Assembly: GCA_031551635.1 (NCBI GenBank)
Contig: JAVBNH010000010.1
Location: 62,001 to 126,000 of the forward strand
Direction: 5' to 3'
DNA length: 64,000 nucleotides
DNA from: JAVBNH01 sp031551635
GTDB lineage: Bacteria; Bacillota; Clostridia; Oscillospirales; Acutalibacteraceae
Shown: piece after piece, positions 32,628 to 41,486 of the stretch
Position numbering within the stretch: position 1 is the first letter of the stretch
How the letters are laid out: every line of letters starts with the position of its first letter
Position numbers and translations under genes: made by a program
The notes under the pieces: model-generated
The model's input: only the letters and a program-made list of their open reading frames with translations
Told to the model about the DNA's origin: nothing
Databases searched by the model: none

Positions 32628-33302
32628 TTATTCGTTCTCCAAAAGCTTCAGCGTATAGTTTTTCGATTTTATCAGCGCGACAAATTCATCAATATTTTTT
32701 ATTAGAGATTCGCTGTATATCCCACCGAGAGCCAAGTCTTCCATTTCATGAAAATCACTGCCGGAGAGTTTTAAAAGTGAAAACTTTTCAGCCCAGGCAT
32801 TCGCTATATCGTTTCTTGAGTCATGACGGCGGTTGTAATTCGCGATTTCAATACCGTGAAGGTACTTTGGTGCGACTACCTGCATATTGTTTCTGAAAGG
32901 GTGCGCCTGAAAAAACAGTAGATTATTATTTTCAGCGAATTCCCTGAAAAATTTCGGTTCGCTGTCAAACATAAAAGGATTGGAATATAAAAAGTCCTCA
33001 CAAAATCCGTAAACAAGATAGTCATTGTCGTTTTCGGGAAAACGTATTTCCATCCCGAGCATAACATTAAAGCTTTCCGGGGCAGCCGCCAGCGCGTTTC
33101 TATAACCCTCAAGGAAGCAATCTATATAGTCACCCCAACTGCTGCAGCCGAGCTTCTTATATCTCTCAGCATGAAAATGGTCAGTAACAATTATGCCGTT
33201 GTAGCCGTTTTCGCTGTATAGCTTTACGCTTTCTGCCGCAGGTATTTTGCCACAGGGGCTGACCTCGCTTGTGTGAAGATGAGTTTCGTATAAGTAAGAC
33301 AT
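32628..33302 (-). CDS. PHP-domain phosphoesterase
   Basis: 224 residues. The PHP signature begins at residue 6 with THLHT (His8 and His10), continues with VTDHFH near 41-46, and later HPFRN near 133 and SGSDFHEM near 193; these are metal ligands of the trinuclear site. The family includes histidinol phosphatases, DNA polymerase-associated exonucleases and 5'-3' exoribonuclease-like RNase AM. No histidine biosynthesis gene is nearby, so histidinol phosphatase is not supported. Coupling with rnhA suggests a possible nucleic-acid role, which is inference. Confidence 0.85.
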   Translation of the reverse strand: MSYLYETHLHTSEVSPCGKIPAAESVKLYSENGYNGIIVTDHFHAERYKKLGCSSWGDYIDCFLEGYRNALAAAPESFNVMLGMEIRFPENDNDYLVYGFCEDFLYSNPFMFDSEPKFFREFAENNNLLFFQAHPFRNNMQVVAPKYLHGIEIANYNRRHDSRNDIANAWAEKFSLLKLSGSDFHEMEDLALGGIYSESLIKNIDEFVALIKSKNYTLKLLENE

Positions 33303-33332
33303 TTATTTTTTCCGATCTTTTTGTAATTAAAT

Positions 33333-35522
33333 TTATAAGGAAAAGCTGAATTTATTCAGTCCTTTTTCAAGCTCATATGTGTGCGAGTCGAAGACAAAAA
33401 CGGCTTTCTGATTCTCAATATATATTTCAAAATCAATATTTTTCGGCGCTTTTTTATATTTTACCGAAATAAAGCCGCCTTCGGTTTCCAGTGAACCCTC
33501 GCATTCGTTAAGTCCGTTAACCAGCTGCGGCTCAATAAGGAGCTGTGAAAAGCAGGTAGAAGCCTCAGTTTGTTTAATTCCTAACAAGTAATAATAAAGA
33601 TACCGTACAACAGCTCCGAACATCGGATGGCTTCTTGACTTATGTCCGTCCCAGTACTCCCACAGCGTCGTCGCACCCTGAGAAATCTGGCTAAAAAAAG
33701 AAGTTTTTTCGTGGCTTGTCAGCAGCTCAAAAGCCAGCTGTGACTGAGAAGTTGAAAACAAATAACCGCTTACTATATCTGTTCCGAAAATGCCGGTGTC
33801 AAACATTTTAATCTTCTTGTAATTTTCCAAAAGCGCAGCTCGTGTTCTGTCGTTTCCTAAGCCGATATCAAGAGCAAAGGCGTTCGCGCCCTGAATATTT
33901 GCGCAGAAGCAAGCGGTTTTTTCGTCATAATAAGCATTATTTATCGCTTGTTTTTTGCATTCAAGAGTTTTTTCGGCTTCAGCGATTTTTTCGTTTTGCT
34001 CCAGAATATTAAGTATTTTTATATAGATTTGAAGAACTTTGACATAAAAATATGTGTTGACAAAGGGCTCGGGTATCGTTATTTTATCGGGTGTACACCA
34101 GTCGCCGAGGCACCATGACCAGGGTTGATCGCTGACAACCAAACCTTCACTGCTGTGTGCTTCAAGATATTTAAAATAAAGCTCAATTCTAGGTAAAAAC
34201 TGCTTTAAAATTTGCTTTTCACCAAAATGCTTATAAAAAGTATAGGGGACAATTGCGACAGCGCCGCCCCAGCCGCCCGGTCCGCCGCCAGAGCAGACAT
34301 AGGGCGCGGTGTATTGCACATGACCTGTTTCAAGGTCCTGGCAGTCATAAATATCCTCAAGCCACTTTCGGTAAAACTCCTTTGAATCCAGCATCAACAT
34401 ACCGCAGTCGCAAACAAGCTGACCGTCGCCAGTGTAACCCCTGCCCTCGCGGTGAGGACAGTCAGAGGGGATGCCCGCGTGCATATTCATGAGCTGTGTT
34501 CTGATATAAGCGTCATAAAGCCAATTAAGAATCACATTATCACATTTAAAGCTTGAGCTTACTTTGACGTCTGTGTGAATGACCTCAACGCTGTCAAGCT
34601 CAGCGGAGGAGGAAACAGTAAAATAACGGAAGCCGTGCCACATGAATTCCGCCTTCATCAACCGCTCTTTTCTTCCGTCTGTGATAAAAATATCCTTTTG
34701 TTTTCCGCCGTAGCATTCCTTGCGGTTATAAGAGAGATTACCTCTGGAATTTAATTCCTCAGAATAATTAATCTCAACAGCAGTGCTTTTTCTTTTATCG
34801 CTTTTTACAACAACTACACCCGTGATATTTTCTCCGGCGTCATATAGCGAGTATTTGCGCCTTTTCTTCACAAGGACAGGCTTTATTTTCCTGATAAGCT
34901 TATCTGTCGGGCAAAAGTTTTTATATAATTCGCTTTTCGGAGCGGTAATCGCAACAACATCAAGAAAATCACTGTCATCAAAATCCTTATAATACCAGTT
35001 TTCGGCAATTATATTATAGTCGTGTGTTTCACCGTCAAGTATAACCGAGCGTTCAATATAGGAGGGGTGCCATTTTAATGTGTTGTCAGAATAAAATTCT
35101 TTAACAGTTCCGTCTGACAGCTCTGAAATAATTCTGTAGCATAATCTGGGGCTGCCGTATTTCCAGCGGGTATACCACCCTCCTGCAAGCGCCACCGCGA
35201 TAATATTTTTGCCCGGCTCAACAAGAGAAGAAATATCATATTCCATATAATAAATACGATGTCTGAATTCGTCGGTAATCTTATATTCGCGTTCAAAACG
35301 TTCAACAGCGTTATAATCGGTCCACATCGGAACAAATTTGTCATCACTGACTTTTTGTGAGTTTATATAACACTCAAAAAAACCCAATCCGCAAATTAGA
35401 AGTTTTGTGTTTTTGGGTCTATTTGCCGCACTATAGCTGAAACAGCCTCTGAAAAGAGGCTGATTACAGTTATTATTTGGAATAATCCAGTTCGCATTTT
35501 TAAAAACTTCACTCGAATTCAT
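33333..35522 (-). CDS. GH78 alpha-L-rhamnosidase family protein
   Basis: About 729 residues. N-terminal beta-domains are followed by an (alpha/alpha)6 catalytic barrel. The GH78 signature is DCPHREGRGYTGDGQ near residue 365 (Asp, Glu and Asp positions of the catalytic cluster). The later WEYWDG near 605 holds the general-base Glu, and SRSHPMFGAVVRYLYYYLLG is typical. No signal peptide, so the substrate is cleaved inside the cell after import. I place the start at ATG 35522 with AGGG 5 bases upstream; the frame is open to 35534. It follows ftsH by 17 bases, an odd neighbour for a catabolic enzyme. Rhamnose release from pectic fragments is the family-level expectation. Confidence 0.85.
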   Translation of the reverse strand: MNSSEVFKNANWIIPNNNCNQPLFRGCFSYSAANRPKNTKLLICGLGFFECYINSQKVSDDKFVPMWTDYNAVERFEREYKITDEFRHRIYYMEYDISSLVEPGKNIIAVALAGGWYTRWKYGSPRLCYRIISELSDGTVKEFYSDNTLKWHPSYIERSVILDGETHDYNIIAENWYYKDFDDSDFLDVVAITAPKSELYKNFCPTDKLIRKIKPVLVKKRRKYSLYDAGENITGVVVVKSDKRKSTAVEINYSEELNSRGNLSYNRKECYGGKQKDIFITDGRKERLMKAEFMWHGFRYFTVSSSAELDSVEVIHTDVKVSSSFKCDNVILNWLYDAYIRTQLMNMHAGIPSDCPHREGRGYTGDGQLVCDCGMLMLDSKEFYRKWLEDIYDCQDLETGHVQYTAPYVCSGGGPGGWGGAVAIVPYTFYKHFGEKQILKQFLPRIELYFKYLEAHSSEGLVVSDQPWSWCLGDWCTPDKITIPEPFVNTYFYVKVLQIYIKILNILEQNEKIAEAEKTLECKKQAINNAYYDEKTACFCANIQGANAFALDIGLGNDRTRAALLENYKKIKMFDTGIFGTDIVSGYLFSTSQSQLAFELLTSHEKTSFFSQISQGATTLWEYWDGHKSRSHPMFGAVVRYLYYYLLGIKQTEASTCFSQLLIEPQLVNGLNECEGSLETEGGFISVKYKKAPKNIDFEIYIENQKAVFVFDSHTYELEKGLNKFSFSL

Positions 35523-35539
35523 ATGAACCCTCATAAATC

Positions 35540-37423
35540 TTATTCTGTAGCTTTTGTTTCAAATAAAGGTATGTCAAGCAGCATTAATTCCTTAAACTTT
35601 TCGCCGTCCATTTTTTCAAATTCAATTAAATAACTGGCGACATTTTTTAGCTTGAGAATATTTTGTTTAAGAAGTGTCAGGGCTTTTTCGTATGCCTGAG
35701 AGATAATCATCTCAACCTCAGCGTCAATTTTCGCGGCAACAGTCTCGGAATAATTGCGGACATTGCCATAATCTTTGCCAAGGAAAACCTCATCGTGACC
35801 CGAGCCGAAGGCAATAGGACCGAGCTCGTCGCTCATGCCGTATTTTGTGACCATATTTCTCGCGGTTTCAGTAGCTCTCTCAATATCGTTTGATGCGCCT
35901 GTGCAAATATCGCCGAAAACAATGGATTCCGCTGCTCTGCCGGAAAGCAGAACCTCAATGGATTCAAGCATTTCGCTTTTCGGCAAATGCTGCTTGTCGT
36001 CAAGCGGAAGAGACATCGTGAAGCCAGCCGCCATACCGCGCGGGATAATCGAAACCTGATAAACGGGGTCTTGACTTTCAAGATAATAGGTTGTAACAGC
36101 GTGACCGGCTTCATGAAAGGCGGTAATTTCCTTGTCCTTCATCGAGCGTTTCTGAGACTTTTTCTCTGTGCCGACAACGACTTTTATCGTCGCTTCCTCG
36201 ATTTCGGTCATAGTCACAGCCTTTAGACTACGGCGCGCAGCGAGAAGAGCAGCCTCATTCAAAAGATTCTCAAGGTCAGCGCCGGTAAAGCCAACGGTTG
36301 ATTTCGCGATATTATTGAGATTAACGTCAGGAGCAAGCGGCTTGCCCTTAGCGTGAACACGCAGAATTTCTTCTCTGCCTTTGACATCGGGGTAGCCAAC
36401 AGTCACCTGACGGTCAAAACGTCCGGGTCGAAGCAATGCAGGGTCAAGTATATCCGGGCGGTTTGTTGCGGCGATTATGATAACACCCTCGTTAACGCCG
36501 AAACCGTCCATCTCAACAAGCAGCTGATTCAAGGTCTGCTCGCGTTCGTCATGACCTCCGCCCATACCGGCGCCCCTGTGGCGACCGACAGCGTCTATTT
36601 CATCAATAAAAATGATTGAAGGATTGTTCTTTTTTGCGCTTTCGAATAAATCTCTGACGCGAGACGCGCCGACACCGACATACATCTCAACAAAATCCGA
36701 GCCGGAAATAGATAAAAACGGAACATCAGCCTCGCCGGCAACAGCGCGGGCGAGAAGAGTCTTACCTGTTCCCGGAGGGCCCACAAGCAAAACACCCTTG
36801 GGAATCCTTGCGCCGAGGTCGTTAAATTTTGAGGGGTTTTTAAGAAATTCGACAATTTCCTCAAGCTCAGCTTTTTCCTCGTCTGCTCCGGCGACATCGG
36901 CAAAGGTGGTTTTCCTCTTGTTGTCCTTGGCGTTTGTAAATTTAGCCTTACCAAAGCTGAGTGTTTTATTGGATTCGTTAATTATTGCCTGATTATTCTT
37001 TCTTATAAAAAAGACCATTCCGGCGATAAGAATCGCCATGAAAATCAAGGTCGGAACCATGCTTGAAATCCATGAGCTCGTTTTCGGGTAGAAATAATCG
37101 TAATCAATTTCATCCTCGAGACTTTTGCCCTCATTATATTCCTTTATCTTCTCATGAATATCGTCAAATAGCAAGGTGGGGTAGGGTGAGGTGTATTTTT
37201 GAGCGACATTCGGCTTGTCAACAGTCCAATATTCGAGAACACCGTTGCTCAAATTATAATTGTATTTTACAACCTGATTAGTTTCAAAAAGACGAATAAT
37301 GTCGCTGTATTCAAGCTTTTCCTGCTTCGGTTCTGCCGTAAAAAAGTAAATCATAGAAATACAGAGGATAGCAATGGCAATATATGGCAGGATTTGCATC
37401 CACTTTTTTGTTCTGCTGTTCAA
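35540..37423 (-). CDS. ftsH: ATP-dependent zinc metalloprotease FtsH
   Basis: About 627 residues; membrane-bound AAA protease of protein quality control. Two membrane helices flank an extracytoplasmic domain (residues about 10-120). The AAA module has GPPGTGKTLLARAVAGEA near 213 and IDEIDAVGRHRG near 272, with arginine-finger region PALLRPGRFDR. The protease zinc site HEAGH is near 436, with the third ligand Asp in the segment after GAS-NDIERAT. Start TTG 37423 follows AGGAG by 11 bases; an in-frame GTG at 37435 overlaps that site. It belongs to the conserved tilS-hpt-ftsH order of Firmicutes. Confidence 0.96.
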   Translation of the reverse strand: MNSRTKKWMQILPYIAIAILCISMIYFFTAEPKQEKLEYSDIIRLFETNQVVKYNYNLSNGVLEYWTVDKPNVAQKYTSPYPTLLFDDIHEKIKEYNEGKSLEDEIDYDYFYPKTSSWISSMVPTLIFMAILIAGMVFFIRKNNQAIINESNKTLSFGKAKFTNAKDNKRKTTFADVAGADEEKAELEEIVEFLKNPSKFNDLGARIPKGVLLVGPPGTGKTLLARAVAGEADVPFLSISGSDFVEMYVGVGASRVRDLFESAKKNNPSIIFIDEIDAVGRHRGAGMGGGHDEREQTLNQLLVEMDGFGVNEGVIIIAATNRPDILDPALLRPGRFDRQVTVGYPDVKGREEILRVHAKGKPLAPDVNLNNIAKSTVGFTGADLENLLNEAALLAARRSLKAVTMTEIEEATIKVVVGTEKKSQKRSMKDKEITAFHEAGHAVTTYYLESQDPVYQVSIIPRGMAAGFTMSLPLDDKQHLPKSEMLESIEVLLSGRAAESIVFGDICTGASNDIERATETARNMVTKYGMSDELGPIAFGSGHDEVFLGKDYGNVRNYSETVAAKIDAEVEMIISQAYEKALTLLKQNILKLKNVASYLIEFEKMDGEKFKELMLLDIPLFETKATE

Positions 37424-37492
37424 ACCGAGAATCACTCCTATTATTGTAGTTTTTCAAGTTAATCCTTTGAAACTTATATGAAAAATATTGTT

Positions 37493-38029
37493 TTACTGAT
37501 AAATTTCGGGTTTAATTATTCCGACAAAGGGAAGATTTCTGTATTTTTCGTTATAGTCGAGCCCATAGCCGACAACGAATTCATCGGGAACTGTGAAGCC
37601 GGTGTATTCGGCGTATAGGTCAACCTGCCTGCGTTCAGGTTTGTCGAGTAAGGTGCAGATTCTGATGCTTGAGGGGTTTCGCGCATAGAGAATTTCAGTG
37701 ATATATGAAAGTGTACGCCCGCTGTCGAGAATATCCTCGACTATAAGCACATCATAACCCTCGATTTCAAAATCTAAATCTTTTATAATTCTGACAACAC
37801 CGCTGGATTTTGTGCCCGCGCCATAGCTGGAAACAGCCATAAAATCAATTTTGCATGGAATAGTTACAGCTCTCATCAAGTCTGCCATGAAAACAACCGA
37901 GCCCTTGAGAACGCTGACAAGAAACAACTTTTTATCACTGTAATCCTTGCTTATAATTTCGCCGAGCTCGTGAACCTTTTGTCTGATTTCCTCTTCGGAT
38001 ATCAGCACAGACTTGATATCATCAAGCAT
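37493..38029 (-). CDS. hpt: Hypoxanthine phosphoribosyltransferase
   Basis: 178 residues; purine salvage enzyme that turns hypoxanthine or guanine plus PRPP into IMP or GMP. The PRPP-binding loop is VLIVEDILDSGRTL near residue 105, with the flexible loop SYGAGTKSSG near 77 and SVLKGSVVFMADLMR near 48. The C-terminal FVVGYGLDYNEKYRNLPFVG is typical. I place the start at ATG 38029 (GGAAGGA 12 bases upstream); the frame is open to 38089 but this lacks homology. Part of the tilS-hpt-ftsH order. Confidence 0.95.
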   Translation of the reverse strand: MLDDIKSVLISEEEIRQKVHELGEIISKDYSDKKLFLVSVLKGSVVFMADLMRAVTIPCKIDFMAVSSYGAGTKSSGVVRIIKDLDFEIEGYDVLIVEDILDSGRTLSYITEILYARNPSSIRICTLLDKPERRQVDLYAEYTGFTVPDEFVVGYGLDYNEKYRNLPFVGIIKPEIYQ

Positions 38030-38090
38030 AAGTTCGCACAATCCTTCCGTGATAATTATTATTGCCTGAAAACAGTAAACTAAATACAAT

Positions 38091-39464
38091 TTATGTGATA
38101 TTAATTTCTATATATTTTTGTGTTTTTTCGCTCACGGCACAACGCTCACAAACAGAGAAGCCTTCAACGAAAACAATCCCCTCATCGTCAGCGAGAATAA
38201 TACGTCCCGCTCTTTCAGCAGCGGTAAGTTTTTTTTCATTAAAAAGGTTTTTCAGAGTTTTTGTGCAGCCGCGTGATTTCAAGCGGATTTTGTCGCCGTC
38301 CGTTCTTGTTCTTATGCAAATGTTGCCGGATATTGTATCATAATCAAGAAGATTAGTAAACAGAGGATTGTTAACATTTTGTAATATATTTTCAAATTTC
38401 TCTGTTTTTATCTGCATTTCTATGGTTTTATTGTTAAAAAATATTTTTCCTTCAGGTTTCGGACATTTTATTTTGAAGGAAGAGTATTCATTTTTCATTT
38501 CCGGCTTGAATAAAAAAAGCGTTTTTCCGTCTGACCGGATTATTTTTGAATTCGTAATATTTATGCTTCCTCCGCATTCGAGTTTTTCAATGATTTCATT
38601 TGAATGCGAAGCCTCGCAGAGCTCTCCGGAAAGCTCGAATACGGCATGTGATATTACGCGCGAAAGCAGTCCGGCAGGGACGCGAAGAAACTCTGAAACA
38701 CTGTAGCCAGTTTGGATTTTTGCGTTACTGACAATTTCCGAAGTAGTTTCATCAAGAAAATTTTCATATCCGCCTAAAATTTGGGCCATTCTTGAAAAGC
38801 TTGTTAAAAATGAGGGATTTATCTGCTGAAAAACAGGAAAAACAAGGTTTCGAAGCTTATTTCGGGTATATTTACTTTCAAAATTTGTAGAGTCTGTCAC
38901 AAAAGGAATATTGTTTATTTTGCAAAAGGAAATAATTTCTGACTTTTCACAATCAATAAGAGGACGTATGATGCGCTCTCTTTTGGGTGTAATGCCGCAT
39001 AAGCCCTTGAGCCCTGTGCCTCGAATCATATTGATTAGAGCGGTTTCAGCGCTGTCGTCAAGATTGTGCGCCGTCGCAATCAGAGATGTGTCGTCAATAG
39101 AATACAGCCTCTCATATCTGATTTTCCTTCCGGTCAGCTCCTCGCTTTCACCGCTTTGAGCGGCTAAGAGAGGAATATTTTCATCAAACACTGTCAGTTT
39201 TATTGACTTATCCGCACAATAATTTCTGACAAAAAACTCATCGCTTTTTGCTTCCTCTCCACGGATATTGTGGTTGATATGAGCCGCTTCAAGGGTGATA
39301 TTTAACTCTTTTTTATGCTTTTCGAGAAAGTATAACAAGCACATGGAATCAGCTCCGCCCGAGAGCGCGACAACGATATTTACCGGCTCCGGCAGGCTCT
39401 GTGGGAGTAAATTATTGCGCTTTATTGTGTTAAAAATCTTTTGCTCAAAATCAATTTTCATCAT
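38091..39464 (-). CDS. tilS: tRNA(Ile)-lysidine synthase
   Basis: About 457 residues; ATP-dependent ligation of lysine to C34 of tRNA-Ile(CAU), which lets it read AUA. The N-terminal PP-loop is SGGADSMCLLYFL near residue 35, followed by AAHINHNIRGEEAKSDE near 59 and ATAHNLDDSAETALINMIRGTG near 131. The C-terminal domain has a GDKIRLKSRGCTKTLKNLFNEKKLTA segment that binds the acceptor stem. The start lies at one of two adjacent ATGs (39464 or 39461) overlapping the end of dnaB, so translation is coupled. Confidence 0.95.
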   Translation of the reverse strand: MMKIDFEQKIFNTIKRNNLLPQSLPEPVNIVVALSGGADSMCLLYFLEKHKKELNITLEAAHINHNIRGEEAKSDEFFVRNYCADKSIKLTVFDENIPLLAAQSGESEELTGRKIRYERLYSIDDTSLIATAHNLDDSAETALINMIRGTGLKGLCGITPKRERIIRPLIDCEKSEIISFCKINNIPFVTDSTNFESKYTRNKLRNLVFPVFQQINPSFLTSFSRMAQILGGYENFLDETTSEIVSNAKIQTGYSVSEFLRVPAGLLSRVISHAVFELSGELCEASHSNEIIEKLECGGSINITNSKIIRSDGKTLFLFKPEMKNEYSSFKIKCPKPEGKIFFNNKTIEMQIKTEKFENILQNVNNPLFTNLLDYDTISGNICIRTRTDGDKIRLKSRGCTKTLKNLFNEKKLTAAERAGRIILADDEGIVFVEGFSVCERCAVSEKTQKYIEINIT

Positions 39465-40818
39465 CAAGCATAAATTCCTGTGTTGTGAAAAGTGTAAATT
39501 CGGGATTCCAGTTAAGATTAATTGTGGAGGTCGGACCGTTTCTGTTTTTCTGAATCAATAGCTGTGCGGTCAGCGAAATTTCATCCTGCGGTACATCAGA
39601 ATCCTGGTCATAATAATTTTCACGGTAAAGCATCGCGACAATATCCGCGTCCTGCTCAATGGTACCCGATTCACGCAGGTCTGAGAGCTGCGGCTTGTGG
39701 GACTTTCCCCTCTGCTCGGTTCCGCGGCTGAGCTGGGCGCAGGTGACAACAGGTATATGCATGTCCTTTGCCATCAGCTTCAGGCTTCTCGTGATTTCAG
39801 AAATTTCCTGAGTGCGGTTTTCGATTCTTTTATTCGCGGACTGCATAAGCTGCAAATAGTCGATAACGACGCATTCGACATCTCTTTGACGCCTGATTTT
39901 TGACTTCATTTCCGGCACGGTAATGCTTGAGGTGTCGTCAAAATACAGCGGGCAGGCACTTAAAAAAGTTGCTGCCTGCAAGAGCTGGTCCCATTCCTTT
40001 GGAAGAATTTTTCCGTCGCGAAGCTTTGTGCTCTGCACCCTCGCCTCAGTTGAAAGCACCCTGGTTACAAGCTGCTCCTTAGACATTTCAAGAGAGAACA
40101 TCAGCACCTTTTTGCCGCTTTTTACTGCGACATTTCTCGCGAGATTCAGCGCGAAGCTGGTTTTTCCCATTGCAGGGCGGGCACCGATAATAATTAATTC
40201 AGATTTATTCAAACCCGAAATACATTCGTCCAAATCCTCGAAGCCTGTCGAAAGACCTTTATATTTTTCTCTGTCGTCGCCCGTCAATTCCCTTAGTCTG
40301 CCGTAAACATTAACGAGAATATCCTTGATATGCGAAGGGTCTGAGTCTGCCGTACCCTTTCTGATATTATATATTTTCTGTTCAGCAGAGTTGAGCATAT
40401 CATCAGCGCTCAGATCCGTATCGCTTGCCGATTCGATAATGTCCTTAGCGGCGTCAACGAGTGTGCGGACATAATATTTTTCTTTGATAATCCTTGCGTA
40501 AGCCTCTACATTGGCAGTCGTAGGAACACTTTCCGCTAGCTGATAAATATAAGTTTTTCCTTCAGCTTCAGAAAAAAGCCCGTCACCCTTGAGCGCGTTA
40601 AGAACAAGAAGAGGGTCAAATTTTCCGCCGTTCAGGGTGTCTAGATTGACAATCGCACTGTAAATCGAGCGGTGCTGAGGAATAAAAAAATGCTCAGCGT
40701 TCAGAATCGCCGATACAGCCGTATAGCAAGACGGCTTCAAAAGTAATGAGCCGAGCACTGCCTGCTCAGCTTCATTACTGTAATATATACTGCTGTTTTC
40801 ACTGTAAGAATATTCCAC
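39451..40818 (-). CDS. dnaB: Replicative DNA helicase
   Basis: About 455 residues. N-terminal primase-binding domain (SNEAEQAVLGSLLLKPSCYTAV) and C-terminal RecA-type ATPase with Walker A GARPAMGKTSFALN near residue 198, Walker B VVIDYLQLM near 297, and the arginine finger region. The frame is open to 40872 but that would overlap rplI. GTG 40818 has AAGGAT 12 bases upstream and fits the usual DnaB N-terminus, so it is chosen. It lies 34 bases after rplI, an order shared with many Firmicutes. Confidence 0.95.
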   Translation of the reverse strand: MEYSYSENSSIYYSNEAEQAVLGSLLLKPSCYTAVSAILNAEHFFIPQHRSIYSAIVNLDTLNGGKFDPLLVLNALKGDGLFSEAEGKTYIYQLAESVPTTANVEAYARIIKEKYYVRTLVDAAKDIIESASDTDLSADDMLNSAEQKIYNIRKGTADSDPSHIKDILVNVYGRLRELTGDDREKYKGLSTGFEDLDECISGLNKSELIIIGARPAMGKTSFALNLARNVAVKSGKKVLMFSLEMSKEQLVTRVLSTEARVQSTKLRDGKILPKEWDQLLQAATFLSACPLYFDDTSSITVPEMKSKIRRQRDVECVVIDYLQLMQSANKRIENRTQEISEITRSLKLMAKDMHIPVVTCAQLSRGTEQRGKSHKPQLSDLRESGTIEQDADIVAMLYRENYYDQDSDVPQDEISLTAQLLIQKNRNGPTSTINLNWNPEFTLFTTQEFMLDDEN

Positions 40819-40852
40819 TATATTTAACCAAATCCTTGACGCGTTACATTTT

Positions 40853-41293
40853 TTATTCTCCGACTTGCACAAAGAAGGTTGCTACTATGTTTTGCGGCAG
40901 CTTAATCTCGCATTCATATGTACCGAAGTTCTTAATGTCCTCGACAATTATTTTGCGTTTGTCAACATCAATGTTAAACTGCAACTTAAGGTTTTCGGCA
41001 ATTTCTTTAGAGGTGACTGAGCCGAAAAGCCTGCCGTTTTGACCTGCCTTTGCACAGAGCTTGACTGTTTTTCCGCTCAAAAGCTCAGCGTGCTTTTTGG
41101 CGTTTTCCAGCTCCATAGCAACCTTATGTTTTTCAGCGGATTCGCGGTTTTTCAGCTCATTTATCGCCTGTGCATTAGCCTCACCGGCAAGACCGCGCGG
41201 AAAAAGAAAATTCCTCGCATAACCGTCGGAAACACTGACTTTTTCTCCTTTTTTACCGAGTGTTTTTACGTCTTGTTTTAAAATGACATCCAT
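40853..41293 (-). CDS. rplI: Ribosomal protein L9
   Basis: 146-residue 50S protein. It shows the L9 signature: MDVILKQDVKTLGKKGEKVSVSDGYARNFLFPRGLAG (N-terminal domain), then a long helix with AINELKNRESAEKHKVAMELENAKKHAE, then the C-terminal RNA-binding domain LFGSVTSKEIAENL. Ribosome site AGGGGG lies 9 bases before the ATG. A heptamer array begins about 18 bases upstream of the start, inside its 5' untranslated region. Confidence 0.97.
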   Translation of the reverse strand: MDVILKQDVKTLGKKGEKVSVSDGYARNFLFPRGLAGEANAQAINELKNRESAEKHKVAMELENAKKHAELLSGKTVKLCAKAGQNGRLFGSVTSKEIAENLKLQFNIDVDKRKIIVEDIKNFGTYECEIKLPQNIVATFFVQVGE

Positions 41294-41311
41294 TATTGCG
41301 AAACCCCCTAT

Positions 41312-41353
41312 TTAGTTACTGGATGCTGGATGCTGGATACTGGATACTGTAAT
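41312..41353. repeat. Array of six 7-bp units upstream of rplI
   Basis: Six units on the plus strand: TTAGTTA, CTGGATG twice, CTGGATA twice, and CTGTAAT. Also exactly 42 bp. The unit matches the TTAG arrays at 12450 and 58261 by C/T and G/A transitions. Confidence 0.8.
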
Positions 41354-41486
41354 ATTTGGCGCTACTGTTTATTATACATTATTGTATTGGGTTAAATTTT
41401 ATCAATAAGAATAATATGGAAAAAATAATACAAAATTTGCGTGACAGAAATTGGTTAATGTTAATAACTTTTTTCTTTCAGTTCAA

